Positions 51,005-59,930 of a stretch of DNA of 64,000 nt are shown here, one piece after another. This DNA is from Tabrizicola soli (GTDB taxonomy: Bacteria > Pseudomonadota > Alphaproteobacteria > Rhodobacterales > Rhodobacteraceae), in contig NZ_JAEACP010000015.1 of the NCBI RefSeq assembly GCF_015999335.1, forward strand, positions 1-64,000, in the 5' to 3' direction. Under the pieces are notes generated by a model, which was not told the DNA's origin, did not search any database, and saw only the letters and a program-made list of their open reading frames with translations. The position numbers and the translations under genes are program-made. The number at the start of each line of letters is the position of its first letter. The first letter of the stretch is position 1.

Positions 51005-52120
51005 ATGAAACCGGGGCTTTCCGGACATCCGTCGCTGGTCGACGTGGCGCCGATGGCGCGTCAGTCGGCGCTGAAGCTCTGGCTGTCGCGGCTGGAGGGG
51101 CCGCAGACCATGGGGCGAGGCCGGGGCTTCTGGACGGGCTTCGCGCTGGTGGTGCTGGCTGCTGCCGCCTATCCGCAGTTCGCGGATGGCTGGACCGTCG
51201 GCAATACCGCCTATTTCCTGGTCTGGACCTTCATGGCGCTCGGCCTGAGCGTGATCTGGGGCTATGCCGGGGCGCTGAGCTTCGGGCAGACCGCCTTCTT
51301 CGGGCTGGCGGGCTATGCCTATGGGGTGCTGACGATCAACTTCGGCGCGGCCTATGGCTTTACGCTGATCGCGCTGGTCCTGTCGGTCGGGGTGGCGGCG
51401 CTCCTGGCGCTGGTGCTGGGCTATTTCATGTTCTACGGCCGGGTCACCGGCGTCTTCATCGGCATCGTCACGCTGGCCGTGACGCTGGTGTTCCAGGCCT
51501 TCATGGCGCAGACCGCCGGGCCGGAATGGGCGATCGGCAAGGCGCGGCTGAACGGGTTCAACGGCATGTCCGGGATGCCGCCCTTGACCATCCCCTGGCC
51601 GGGGGGCGAGATCATGCTTTATGCCGATGTGGCGCTCTACTACGTCCTGCTCGGCCTCGTGGTTCTGGTCTACCTCGGCCTGCGGATGCTGCTGAACGCG
51701 CCTTTCGGCAACGTGCTGGTGGCGATCCGCGAGAACCCCGACCGGGCCGAGATGCTGGGCTACGAGGTCCGCCGCTACCAGCTTCTCGCCTTCATCCTGG
51801 GGGGCGCGCTGGCGGGGCTGTCGGGCGTCCTCTACACCGCCTGGGGCCAGTACATCACCCCCAGTTCGATGAGCATCACCGCCGCCGCGCTGCCGGTGAT
51901 CTGGGTGGCCTTCGGCGGCCGCAAGGACATCACCGCGACCCTGATCGGCACGCTGATCGTGATCGCGGTCTACCAGTCGCTGACGATCTACGGCAGCCAG
52001 TATGCCATCGTGGTCATGGGCACCGTCCTGGTGCTGACCGTCCTCTTCGCGCCCGAGGGCATCGTCCTGAGCGCCGCAAAGCGGGTTTCGCGGCTGTTCG
52101 GCAAGGGGCGGGGCAAATGA
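51005..52120 (+). CDS. Branched-chain-type ABC permease 2 (LivM/UrtC-like)
   Basis: The 371-residue membrane protein matches LivM/UrtC: ALGLSVIWGYAGALSFGQTAFFGLAG (in parts), VAIRENPDRAEMLGYEV, the cytosolic loop that contacts the ATPase, and SGVLYTAWGQYITP. It is the second channel subunit. ATG 51005 has a purine-rich gagggga ahead of it; ATG 50990, overlapping the previous stop, is an alternative. It overlaps the ATPase gene by four bases. Confidence 0.9.
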   Translation: MKPGLSGHPSLVDVAPMARQSALKLWLSRLEGPQTMGRGRGFWTGFALVVLAAAAYPQFADGWTVGNTAYFLVWTFMALGLSVIWGYAGALSFGQTAFFGLAGYAYGVLTINFGAAYGFTLIALVLSVGVAALLALVLGYFMFYGRVTGVFIGIVTLAVTLVFQAFMAQTAGPEWAIGKARLNGFNGMSGMPPLTIPWPGGEIMLYADVALYYVLLGLVVLVYLGLRMLLNAPFGNVLVAIRENPDRAEMLGYEVRRYQLLAFILGGALAGLSGVLYTAWGQYITPSSMSITAAALPVIWVAFGGRKDITATLIGTLIVIAVYQSLTIYGSQYAIVVMGTVLVLTVLFAPEGIVLSAAKRVSRLFGKGRGK

Positions 52121-52836
52121 TGATCCTTCAGACCAGCGGCCTGTGCAAACGCTTCGGCGGCGTGCATGTGGCGCGCAACATCGACTTCGGCATCGAGAAG
52201 GGCGAGATCCACTGCCTGATCGGCCCGAACGGCGCGGGCAAGTCCTCGCTGTTCAGGCTGATCCTGGGCGCCCATGCCCCCGATGCCGGGACCATCCGCT
52301 TCAAGGGCGAGGACGTGACCCGGACCCCCTCCTTCGCGCGGATCCGCAAGGGGATGAGCGTCAAGTTCCAGGTGCCGGGGATCTTCAAGGACCTGTCGGT
52401 GCGGCAGAACCTGGTGATCTCGTTCCAGCATCACCTGCATGGCCACGACCTTGAAGCGACGATCCGGCGCGTGCTTGGCTTCACCGGGCTGACCGGGCTG
52501 GAGGACCAGTTGGCCGGCACCCTGTCGCATGGTCGCCAGCAATGGCTGGAGATCGGCATGGCCGTGGGGGTGGAGCCGTCGCTTCTCCTCCTTGACGAGC
52601 CCACCGCCGGCATGTCGCCCGAGGAGACCCGCCAGACCGGCGAGATGCTGCGCGAACTGAACGCGCAGGGCGTCACCATCCTGGCGGTCGAGCATGACAT
52701 GTCCTTCGTCCAGCAGATCGCCGACCGGGTGACCGTCCTGCATTTCGGCGAGATCTTCGCGCAAGGCAGCGTCGCCGAGATCATCTCGCATCCGGGCGTG
52801 GCCGAAATCTATCTGGGAGCCTCGGACGATGAGTGA
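52117..52836 (+). CDS. ABC transporter ATPase 1 (LivG/UrtD-like)
   Basis: The 239-residue ATPase has Walker A GPNGAGKSS near residues 36-44, a signature LSHGRQQWLEIGMA in place of LSGGQ, Walker B LLLLDEPTAGMSPEE and switch histidine in VEHDM. LSHG at the signature position is typical of UrtD-type ATPases. It energises the amide importer with the next gene. Its start overlaps the permease stop and its end overlaps ATPase 2 by eight bases. Confidence 0.92.
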   Translation: MMILQTSGLCKRFGGVHVARNIDFGIEKGEIHCLIGPNGAGKSSLFRLILGAHAPDAGTIRFKGEDVTRTPSFARIRKGMSVKFQVPGIFKDLSVRQNLVISFQHHLHGHDLEATIRRVLGFTGLTGLEDQLAGTLSHGRQQWLEIGMAVGVEPSLLLLDEPTAGMSPEETRQTGEMLRELNAQGVTILAVEHDMSFVQQIADRVTVLHFGEIFAQGSVAEIISHPGVAEIYLGASDDE

Positions 52837-53533
52837 CCTGCTGCGAGTGGAAAACCTGCGCGCCGGCTATGGCGGCGAGCCGGTCCTGCAGGGCGTGTCG
52901 CTGCATGTCGGCAAGGGCGAGATCGTCGCCGTCATCGGCCGCAACGGCGTGGGCAAAAGCACCCTGATGCGCGCCCTGATCGGACTGATCCCGGTCAGCC
53001 AGGGCAGCATCGCCCTGAACGGCGAGGTGATCAATGCGTTGCCCGCCCAGCACCGGGCAAAACGCGGGATGGGCTATATCCCGCAGGGCCGCGACGTCTT
53101 TCCCCGCCTCTCGGTACGCGAGAACCTGCTGGTCGGCGAGACCGCGAGGCGGGGCGGGACGCCCGATTACGCCAAGGTCTACGAGTTCTTCCCGATCCTG
53201 AAGGAACGCGCCACCCAGGCGGCCGGCACCCTGTCGGGCGGACAGCAGCAGCAACTGGCCATCGGCCGGGCGATGATCGGCGGGCCGGAGCTGATGCTTC
53301 TCGACGAACCCTCCGAGGGGATCCAGCCCTCGATCGTCAAGGACATCGCCCGCAACATCCGCAAGCTGAACGCCGAGACCGGGCTGACGGTGCTGTTCGT
53401 CGAGCAGAACCTGGACCTGATCGTCTCGCTCGCGCAGCGGGGCTTCGTCATCGACAAGGGCCGCATCATCGCCGAGGTCCCGCCCGAGGATATCCGCGAC
53501 CGCGAGAAGGTGAAGAAATGGCTCGCACTTTGA
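52829..53533 (+). CDS. ABC transporter ATPase 2 (LivF/UrtE-like)
   Basis: The 234-residue ATPase has Walker A GRNGVGKST near 38-46, LSGGQQQQLAIGRA, Walker B LMLLDEPSEGIQPSI and FVEQNLD at the switch. DEPSEGIQPSIV is the family mark of UrtE/LivF. It completes a five-gene importer. It ends 22 bases before the amidase gene. Confidence 0.93.
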   Translation: MSDLLRVENLRAGYGGEPVLQGVSLHVGKGEIVAVIGRNGVGKSTLMRALIGLIPVSQGSIALNGEVINALPAQHRAKRGMGYIPQGRDVFPRLSVRENLLVGETARRGGTPDYAKVYEFFPILKERATQAAGTLSGGQQQQLAIGRAMIGGPELMLLDEPSEGIQPSIVKDIARNIRKLNAETGLTVLFVEQNLDLIVSLAQRGFVIDKGRIIAEVPPEDIRDREKVKKWLAL

Positions 53534-53555
53534 ATATCAAGCAGGGAGAGTCCGC

Positions 53556-54545
53556 ATGAGCTGGTATGACACGTCCTTCATGGCCCGGCAGGGCGTCGCC
53601 AGGGGCAAGGCCGGGAAAAGCCACAAGATCTCGATCGAGGACCAGGGCAGGTTCCACTACGTCTACGGCCCCTATGTCCCGCCGGTGATCCGGGTCGAGC
53701 CGGGCGCGGTCGTGACCGTGGAAACGCATGATGCCTTCGAGGGCAGGATCCAGAAGGAAACCGACCGCCCGTCCGAGATCCTGAACTTCCCCTACCTGAA
53801 CCCGCAGACCGGGCCGATCCATGTCGAAGGCGCGGAAAAGGGCGACTGCCTGGCCGTCCGCATCCTCTCGATCCGGCCGCGCGGGCCGCAGCCGGTGGGG
53901 ACCACCTGCCTTCTGCCGGAATTCGGCGGCCTCGTCGGCACCGGCCAGACCGCCGTCCTGAACGCGCCGCTGCCCGAGAGGGTCAAGAAGGTCCGGCTGG
54001 ACGAGAACGGCGTCTACTGGTCCGACAAGATCACCCTGCCCTACGAGCCCTTCATCGGCACCATCGGCACCAGCCCCGAGATCGAGGCGATCTCCTCGCT
54101 GCAGCCGGATTACTATGGCGGCAACATGGACCTGCCGGACGTGGCGCCGGGTGCGATCATCTATCTGCCGGTGAACACGCCGGGCGCGCTGCTCTATCTG
54201 GGCGATTGCCACGCGATCCAGGGCGACGGCGAACTGTGCGGCGTGGCGATGGAGATGCCGGCGACGGTGGAAATCCAGGTCGACCTGATCAAGGGCCACA
54301 CGATCGGCTGGCCCCGGCTGGAGACCGAGACCCACATCATGACCATCGGCAGCGCCCGCCCGTTGGAGGATGCCGCCCGCATCGCCTACCGCGAGCTGGT
54401 GCGCTGGGTCGATGCCGAGACCGGCATGGGCGAGGAAGAGGCCTACATGCTGCTGACGATGGCCGGCAAGGCGCGGCTGGGCAACATGGTGGACCCGAAA
54501 TACACCGTCGGCACCGGGATCGCGAAGGCCTATCTGAAGAGGTGA
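53556..54545 (+). CDS. fmdA: Formamidase/acetamidase (FmdA/AmdA family)
   Basis: The 329-residue cytosolic enzyme matches the acetamidase/formamidase family, which hydrolyses short amides to ammonia and the carboxylate. Family features include VTVETHDAFEGRI, HVEGAEKGDCLAV, PFIGTIGTSP, GGNMDLPDVAPGA, LYLGDCHAIQGDGE and LETETHIMTIGS, containing the conserved His, Asp and Glu residues. It is the catalytic end of the sensor–antiterminator–importer operon, so the pathway supplies nitrogen from amides. A perfect 12-base stem-loop lies nine bases after the stop. Confidence 0.94.
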   Translation: MSWYDTSFMARQGVARGKAGKSHKISIEDQGRFHYVYGPYVPPVIRVEPGAVVTVETHDAFEGRIQKETDRPSEILNFPYLNPQTGPIHVEGAEKGDCLAVRILSIRPRGPQPVGTTCLLPEFGGLVGTGQTAVLNAPLPERVKKVRLDENGVYWSDKITLPYEPFIGTIGTSPEIEAISSLQPDYYGGNMDLPDVAPGAIIYLPVNTPGALLYLGDCHAIQGDGELCGVAMEMPATVEIQVDLIKGHTIGWPRLETETHIMTIGSARPLEDAARIAYRELVRWVDAETGMGEEEAYMLLTMAGKARLGNMVDPKYTVGTGIAKAYLKR

Positions 54546-54553
54546 CGCTCTCC

Positions 54554-54588
54554 CTGGACCGGGCGTGGCAGGAGCGCGCCCGGTCCAG
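54554..54588 (+). terminator. Stem-loop after the amidase gene
   Basis: A perfect inverted repeat of 12 bases (ctggaccgggcg / cgcccggtccag) with an 11-base loop begins nine bases after the amidase stop codon. It is very GC-rich and well placed to end the amide operon. No T-run follows, so if it ends transcription it may act with Rho or as an mRNA 3' stabiliser. Confidence 0.6.
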
Positions 54589-54877
54589 GACTCCGCCTTT
54601 CCCGTGGGCCGCAGAAGCTGCGCGATCATCCCCGGCGTCCGGAAAGCTGTCCTCGCATGGGCGGCTTTCCGGGCGTTTCGTTTTCAGGGGTTTGCGTGCG
54701 GTCCTTCAGGAATGGACAACCTGCCGGGGCGGTCAAGGTGCCCGGCCTGCCACAAACTGGCCCTCTTCGCCTCCCTGCCGGGGTGGGCCATGTCTGCCCG
54801 CCCGGCCCTCAGGCTTGCTGGAGACAGTCCTGAACCTCAGCTTCGACGGCCTGTGGCACGGCGGGTCGGGATGAGTC

Positions 54878-54897
54878 GCTTCCGGAGCTCCGGAAGC
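54878..54897. repeat. Perfect 20-base palindrome (gcttccggag/ctccggaagc)
   Basis: The ten-base half-sites are perfectly complementary with no spacer. It lies in the gene-free region between the amide operon and a reversed gene. A dimeric regulator site or cruciform-prone element is possible; the genes on both sides end toward it, which makes an operator less likely. Confidence 0.6.
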
Positions 54898-55070
54898 AGA
54901 CAGCGCGTTTCTCTCACGAGAATGACGACGCCCCGGGAGGCACACGGCGCACACCCCCCTTGGACGATTGTGTCGGCGAGACGCCTCGGGTCATGGCGGG
55001 GCGATGGCCCGGCCTCTGCCCTTTTACCGAATTGCGGCCATGCCCGCCGAGGGGCATTGACCGGGGCGCG

Positions 55071-55304
55071 CTACCCCCTGTCGGGGGGTGCCTGGCCCAG
55101 CAGGCCGACCTCGCGCGCCCGGCGGGGGCGGAGGTATGCCCAGTTCAGAAGCGCCGCTGGAAGGCCGACCGCCAGGCCGATGGCGGCTGCCCAGAGGAAG
55201 GTGGCCCATTCGTAATGTCCAAGGACGAGGCCGGCGATCACCACCGCGCCCGCGACCGAGGAGGCCCAGAGCGCGATGAGCCAGAGGCGAAGATGCGGGA
55301 CCAT
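55071..55304 (-). CDS. Small membrane protein with two helices
   Basis: The 77-residue protein has two hydrophobic helices (about 8-27 and 33-53) and a basic C-terminal tail (LRPRRAREVG). ATG 55304 is supported by aggaga just upstream; a longer frame to 55439 has no such site. No family is recognised. It lies downstream of bolA on the same strand, with a 67-base gap, and could be co-transcribed with it. Confidence 0.7.
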   Translation of the reverse strand: MVPHLRLWLIALWASSVAGAVVIAGLVLGHYEWATFLWAAAIGLAVGLPAALLNWAYLRPRRAREVGLLGQAPPDRG

Positions 55305-55371
55305 GGCGTTCTCCTTTCCTGCCTGGGGTCGGAAAGGCAACCCGCCGGGGCCGCCGGGGTTCCCGCGCGCC

Positions 55372-55623
55372 CTAGCCGATGTCGAGCGCGATGGCGTGAA
55401 TGCGCTGGTTGAGTTCCCCCAGCGCCTGCTGCACCGCACGGTGGCGGGCGATCCGCGTCATCGTCGCGAAGGCCGGCGCGCGGATCACGATGCGGAAATG
55501 GCTTTCGCCCGACCCGTCGTCGCCCGCATGGCCCTGGTGGCGGTGGCTTTCGTTGATCACCTCCAGCGCAGTCGGGCCGAAGGCCTCGGTCAGCCGGGCC
55601 TCGATCTCGTCTTTCACGGCCAT
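55372..55623 (-). CDS. bolA: BolA-family protein
   Basis: The 83-residue protein matches BolA: an N-terminal helix (VKDEIEARLTEAFGP), VINESHRHQGHAG with the conserved histidines, HFRIVI and FATMTRIARHRAVQQAL. BolA proteins bind glutaredoxin–[2Fe-2S] and influence iron homeostasis and morphology. ATG 55623 is used; the frame continues to 55659 but gives an atypical N-terminus. It diverges from the J-domain gene, an arrangement common in Rhodobacterales. Confidence 0.93.
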   Translation of the reverse strand: MAVKDEIEARLTEAFGPTALEVINESHRHQGHAGDDGSGESHFRIVIRAPAFATMTRIARHRAVQQALGELNQRIHAIALDIG

Positions 55624-55697
55624 GTCAGTCCAACCCCCTTCAATCTGCCGCGAAAACACCTAAACTCGTGGCCCCGAGTCGGAAAGGCCCCCTTCGC

Positions 55698-56330
55698 ATG
55701 ACCAGTCGCCCGCCCTTTGATTTCAACCTCAGCGCCGCGGCGGACAAGAGGCGCAAGAAGACCGGGCGGCGCGGCATGTCGGGCGCCTTCGAGACCGCGG
55801 ACCGCGCCTGCGACTATCCCGGCTGCAAGGAAAAGGGCGCCTATCGCGCGCCGAAATCGCCCGATCTCCTGGACGAGTTCTTCTGGTTCTGCAAGGACCA
55901 CATCCGCGAGTACAATTTGAAATGGAACTTCTTCCAGGGCACCTCGGACGAGGAGTTCCAGAAGTTCCTGGACAAGGACCGGGTCTGGGAGCGCGAGACC
56001 AAGCCCTTCAGCCGGATCGGCGACGGCAATGCCTGGGCGCGGCTGGGGGTGAACGACCCGATGGCGCTTCTGGGCGAGAAGGCGACGCAGAATCCCGGCA
56101 AGGTGATCTCCAACGCGACCCGCAAGCTTCCGCCGACCGAGCGCAAGGCGATCGAGATCCTGGACGCGCGCGACACCTGGACCAAGGCCGAGATCCGCAG
56201 GCAGTACAAGATCCTGGTCAAGGACCTGCATCCCGACATGAACGGCGGCGACCGGCGCGACGAGGAGCGGCTGCAGGAGGTGGTCTGGGCCTGGGACCAG
56301 CTGAAGGACAGCCGGCATTTCCGCGATTAG
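55698..56330 (+). CDS. J-domain (DnaJ-class) protein
   Basis: The 210-residue protein has an N-terminal region with a possible zinc-type cluster (Cys in ACDYPGCKEKG and FWFCKDH) and a C-terminal J-domain (about 155-205) with the HPD motif in DLHPDMNGGDRRDEERL. It would stimulate a DnaK-type ATPase. This J-domain family is regularly found beside bolA and cobS in Rhodobacterales. ATG 55698 is preferred over a frame extension to 55668. Confidence 0.9.
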   Translation: MTSRPPFDFNLSAAADKRRKKTGRRGMSGAFETADRACDYPGCKEKGAYRAPKSPDLLDEFFWFCKDHIREYNLKWNFFQGTSDEEFQKFLDKDRVWERETKPFSRIGDGNAWARLGVNDPMALLGEKATQNPGKVISNATRKLPPTERKAIEILDARDTWTKAEIRRQYKILVKDLHPDMNGGDRRDEERLQEVVWAWDQLKDSRHFRD

Positions 56331-56456
56331 CCCGGAAGGCGAAAACCGGCGCGGGGCCGTCGCGGGCGGCCCTTCCCCTTGAACCCCCCCGCGATATGTT
56401 CCAAGGATGACCGGAATGGGCGCGATGGGGCGCGGGCGGCTTAAGGTGGGCAGGCG

Positions 56457-57431
56457 ATGCTGGATCAGGTGATGAAACCGACCGAGGAAATCTCGGTCCG
56501 CGATGTGTTCGGGATCGACACCGACATGCGTGTGAAGGCATTCGCCGAGCGGACCGACCGCGTGCCCGAGATCGACCCGACCTACAAGTTCGACCCCGAT
56601 ACCACGCTCGCGATCCTGGCGGGCTTTGCCTATAACCGCCGGGTGATGATCCAGGGCTATCACGGCACCGGAAAGTCCACCCATATCGAGCAGGTGGCGG
56701 CGCGGCTGAACTGGCCCTGCGTGCGGGTGAACCTGGACAGCCACATCAGCCGGATCGACCTGATCGGCAAGGATGCGATCAAGCTGCGCGACGGCAAGCA
56801 GGTGACCGAGTTCCACGAGGGCATCCTGCCCTGGGCGCTGCGCAACCCGGTCGCCATCGTCTTCGACGAATACGATGCGGGGCGGGCCGACGTGATGTTC
56901 GTGATCCAGCGGGTGCTGGAGCATGACGGCAAGCTGACGCTCCTCGACCAGAACGAGATCATCACCCCGCATCCCTGCTTCCGCCTCTTCGCCACGGCGA
57001 ACACGGTGGGGCTGGGCGACACGACCGGGCTTTACCACGGCGTGCAGCAGATCAACCAGGCGCAGATGGACCGCTGGTCCCTGGTGGCGACGCTGAACTA
57101 CCTGAGCCATGACGCCGAGACCGCGATCGTCCTGGCGAAGAACCCGCATTACAACACCGAGAAGGGCCGCAAGACGATCAGCCAGATGGTGGCCGTGGCC
57201 GACCTGACGCGGACCGCCTTCATGAACGGCGACCTCTCGACGGTGATGTCGCCCCGGACCGTGCTGAACTGGGCGCAGAACGCCGAGATCTTCCGCAACG
57301 TCGGCTATGCCTTCCGGCTGACCTTCCTGAACAAATGCGACGAGCTGGAGCGCCAGACCGTGGCCGAGTTCTACCAGCGCTGCTTCGCCGAGGAACTGCC
57401 GGAATCGGCCGCTTCGATGGCGATGAAATAA
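56457..57431 (+). CDS. cobS: CobS, aerobic cobaltochelatase AAA+ subunit
   Basis: The 324-residue ATPase matches Cob[14 protein letters not shown] at the N-terminus, Walker [10 protein letters not shown] near 67-75, Walker [17 protein letters not shown], and [18 protein letters not shown]. With CobT and CobN it inserts cobalt into hydrogenobyrinic acid a,c-diamide during aerobic B12 synthesis. cobT, usually close by, is not in the next 6.5 kb. Confidence 0.96.
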   Translation: MLDQVMKPTEEISVRDVFGIDTDMRVKAFAERTDRVPEIDPTYKFDPDTTLAILAGFAYNRRVMIQGYHGTGKSTHIEQVAARLNWPCVRVNLDSHISRIDLIGKDAIKLRDGKQVTEFHEGILPWALRNPVAIVFDEYDAGRADVMFVIQRVLEHDGKLTLLDQNEIITPHPCFRLFATANTVGLGDTTGLYHGVQQINQAQMDRWSLVATLNYLSHDAETAIVLAKNPHYNTEKGRKTISQMVAVADLTRTAFMNGDLSTVMSPRTVLNWAQNAEIFRNVGYAFRLTFLNKCDELERQTVAEFYQRCFAEELPESAASMAMK

Positions 57432-57484
57432 GGGAACCGGCCGGGGCCTGCGGCGTTGGGGGTGATTGCCGTGGAAGAGCATAG

Positions 57485-58216
57485 ATGACGCCCCAGAGTC
57501 TGATTGCCACGCTGGAAGACCAGTCGCTGATGGTGCCGCTTGCCTTCAGCCTGGCGGCGGGCCTCCTGATCGGCATCGAGCGCGAGTTGCGCCGCAAGCC
57601 CGCGGGGCTGCGCACCCATGCGCTGGTCTGCGTCGCCTCGGCCCTGATGACGCTTCTGGGGCTGCGGATGGAGGACTGGGCCGCGGTCCTGCCGGACGGC
57701 ACGCAGATCGTCAGCGACATGGCGCGGATGCCGCATGCGATCCTGACTGGGATCGGCTTTCTCGGCGCGGGCGTGATCTTCCGCGAGGGGCCCTCGGTGC
57801 AGGGGCTGACCACGGCGGCGACGCTGTGGATGACGGCGGCGCTGGGGATCGTGTTCGGCGCGGGGCTGCTTGAACTCGGGGTGATCGGAACGGTGGCGGC
57901 CCTTCTGGTGCTGATCCTGTTCCGGCTGGTGCAGCGGGTGATGCCGCCGAAGCCGGTGATCCGGCTGGATGTGGTGGTGCCCGCGACCAGCACCCTGGAC
58001 GGGACGCAGCTGACGGCGGCGCTGGCGGGGATCGGTCTCACCGCCGGGCCGATCTCGCTGGCGCAGGATATCGGGCTGGGACAGCGGCGCTACAAGCTGA
58101 TGGCGGCGGGCCAGGACCAGCGCATCGACTGCGACGCGGTCGCGGGCGCGCTTCGCAACACCGCGGATCTGCAGAAGCTGACGGTGGTGCCGCTGGATCG
58201 CGACACGGGGACCTGA
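57485..58216 (+). CDS. MgtC/SapB-family membrane protein
   Basis: The 243-residue protein has the MgtC N-terminal membrane domain with four or five helices (LAAGLLIGIERELRRKPAGLRTH, ILTGIGFLGAGVIF, VQGLTTAATLWMTAALGI in parts) and a C-terminal soluble ACT-like domain (about 160-240). MgtC proteins are linked to magnesium limitation and F-ATPase control. Its stop codon lies in a 13-base direct repeat (58205 and 58220). It lies 53 bases after cobS on the same strand. Confidence 0.88.
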   Translation: MTPQSLIATLEDQSLMVPLAFSLAAGLLIGIERELRRKPAGLRTHALVCVASALMTLLGLRMEDWAAVLPDGTQIVSDMARMPHAILTGIGFLGAGVIFREGPSVQGLTTAATLWMTAALGIVFGAGLLELGVIGTVAALLVLILFRLVQRVMPPKPVIRLDVVVPATSTLDGTQLTAALAGIGLTAGPISLAQDIGLGQRRYKLMAAGQDQRIDCDAVAGALRNTADLQKLTVVPLDRDTGT

Positions 58217-58253
58217 GATACGGGGACCTGAGCGGCAACCGCCCCCGCAGCTT

Positions 58254-58284
58254 GCTCTTTTTCCGAACACCCCCGGCCGGAGGC
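58254..58284 (+). repeat. Intergenic repeat copy B
   Basis: This copy begins gctctttttccga and ends ggccggaggc. Its first 11 bases are identical to the copy after tagF (34124). It lies just downstream of the mgtC-like stop and upstream of the convergent xseA end, consistent with a 3'-end element shared by unrelated genes. Confidence 0.5.
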
Positions 58285-58373
58285 CCCCGCCGCGTCACCC
58301 CGCGCGAAGGTCACAAGGGAAAGCGGCGGCAGCGCCGCCCGAGGGGCTCGATGCCCCGAGGGCGGCCCCCCGT

Positions 58374-59930
58374 TCAAAACAGGCTGCCCTGCCCGCCGCC
58401 GCCTTCGCCCCGCGCCTTGCGCGCCGGGCGCGTCAGGGCCAGCCGTCCGTCCCGGAACTCGATCTCCAGCGCGCTTGCGCGTTCCGCCCCGGCCCGGGTC
58501 GTGACCACCGCCCCATCGCCCCGCACCACCGCGTAGCCGCGTTTCAGCGTCTCGGCATAGCCGAGCGTCACCCGCGTCCGGTCCAGCGCCTCCAGCCGGT
58601 CGGCCAGCCGGGCCAGCCGCTGCGCGGGCGCGGCCTCCAGCCGGTCGGAGAGCCGGACCAGGGCAAGCCGCCCTTCCGCCAGCTTCCGCTCGGCATCGCC
58701 CAGCATCCGCCCCAGCGCCGGGGCCAGGCGGGCCGCCAGATGCCCGAGCCGGTCCTGCCGCTGCTCGAAGCGGCGCTGGACCGCCCGGCCCAGCCGCTCG
58801 TCGCGCGCCGCCAGCTGGTCGCGCTGCCGCGCCAGCCCCGCCCGCAGAGTGGCGGGCTGCATCCGCCCCGCCAGCCGGTCGAAGGCGCGGTGCTTCTGCG
58901 CCACCGCCAGGCCCAGCCCCGCCGAAAGCCGCATCGCGCAGCCGTCCAGCCGCTGCCGGGGGGTCTGCAGCAGCGCCTCGAGCCGGGGCAGCGCGCGGGC
59001 GAGGTCGCGCAGGCGCTGGCGGCGCTGCATCACCCCCTGCCCCACCCCGCGCGTCAGCCGCGCGGCCAGGGCGTCGAGCGTGGCCAGAAGCTCCAGCCGC
59101 ACCGGCACCGCCAGTTCCGCCGCCGCCGTGGGCGTGGGCGCGCGCAGGTCGGCGGCAAGGTCGATCAGGGTGGTGTCGGTCTCGTGGCCCACGGCCGAGA
59201 TCAGGGGGATGCGGCTTCCCGCCGCCGCGCGGACCACCACTTCCTCGTTGAAGCCCCAGAGATCCTCCAGCGACCCGCCGCCGCGCGCGACGATCAGCAC
59301 GTCGGGGCGCGGGATCGGACCGCCCGGCTCGATCGCGTTGAAACCCCGGATCGCGGCGGCGACCTGCGCCGCACAGTCCTGGCCCTGCACCGCGACCGGC
59401 CAGACCAGCACATGCCGGGGAAAGCGGTCGCGGAGGCGATGCAGGATGTCCCGGATCACCGCGCCGGAGGGCGAGGTGACGACCCCGATCACCCGGGGCA
59501 GATAGGGAATCGGCTTCTTGCGGGCCGGATCGAACAGCCCCTCGGCCCCCAGCGCCGCCTTGCGCTTTTCCAGCATCGCCATCAGCGCGCCCGCTCCCGC
59601 CGGCGCGAGGTCATCGACGATCAGCTGGTATTTCGACTGGCCGGGAAAGGTGGTCATCCGGCCGGTGGCGACGACTTCCATCCCCTCCTCTGGGCGGACC
59701 TGCATCCGGGCGACCTGACCCTTCCAGCTGATCGCGGCGATCACCGCGCGGTCGTCCTTGAGGTCGAAATAGAGATGCCCGGAGGCCGGACGCGAGACCC
59801 GCCCGACCTCGCCCCGGACGCGGACCAGGCCGAACTCGCCCTCGATCACCCGCTTCACCGCGCCCGAAAGCTCGGAGACGGTGTATTCCGGCTGGTTGCC
59901 CTGCGGGGCGGGACCGTCGATCAGATCCAT
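58374..59930 (-). CDS. xseA: Exodeoxyribonuclease VII large subunit
   Basis: The 518-residue protein matches XseA: an N-terminal OB-fold (YTVSELSGAVKRVIEGEF, VRGEVGRVSRPASGHLYFDLKD), the catalytic core (IGVVTSPSGAVIRDILHRL, VLIVARGGGSLEDLWGFNEE, ISAVGHETDTTLIDLAADLRAPTPTAAAEL in parts) and a long coiled C-terminus. With XseB it degrades single-stranded DNA. It overlaps the upstream small membrane protein gene by one base. Confidence 0.97.
   Translation of the reverse strand: MDLIDGPAPQGNQPEYTVSELSGAVKRVIEGEFGLVRVRGEVGRVSRPASGHLYFDLKDDRAVIAAISWKGQVARMQVRPEEGMEVVATGRMTTFPGQSKYQLIVDDLAPAGAGALMAMLEKRKAALGAEGLFDPARKKPIPYLPRVIGVVTSPSGAVIRDILHRLRDRFPRHVLVWPVAVQGQDCAAQVAAAIRGFNAIEPGGPIPRPDVLIVARGGGSLEDLWGFNEEVVVRAAAGSRIPLISAVGHETDTTLIDLAADLRAPTPTAAAELAVPVRLELLATLDALAARLTRGVGQGVMQRRQRLRDLARALPRLEALLQTPRQRLDGCAMRLSAGLGLAVAQKHRAFDRLAGRMQPATLRAGLARQRDQLAARDERLGRAVQRRFEQRQDRLGHLAARLAPALGRMLGDAERKLAEGRLALVRLSDRLEAAPAQRLARLADRLEALDRTRVTLGYAETLKRGYAVVRGDGAVVTTRAGAERASALEIEFRDGRLALTRPARKARGEGGGGQGSLF

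Larger units (their letters stand above)
54546..55070. other. Gene-free region between the amide operon and the small membrane protein gene
   Basis: Open frames here are long only because the DNA is GC-rich; their translations are Arg/Pro/Ser-rich and unlike proteins. Visible structure includes the amidase stem-loop (54554-54588) and a perfect 20-base palindrome (54878-54897). The region may also hold old decayed coding sequence, but nothing is recognisable. Confidence 0.5.

Noticed and set aside
54565-55215. A 216-codon frame after the amide operon
   Set aside because: It overlaps the terminator-like stem-loop and the reversed small membrane protein gene, and the translation is Arg/Ser/Pro-rich with no domain.
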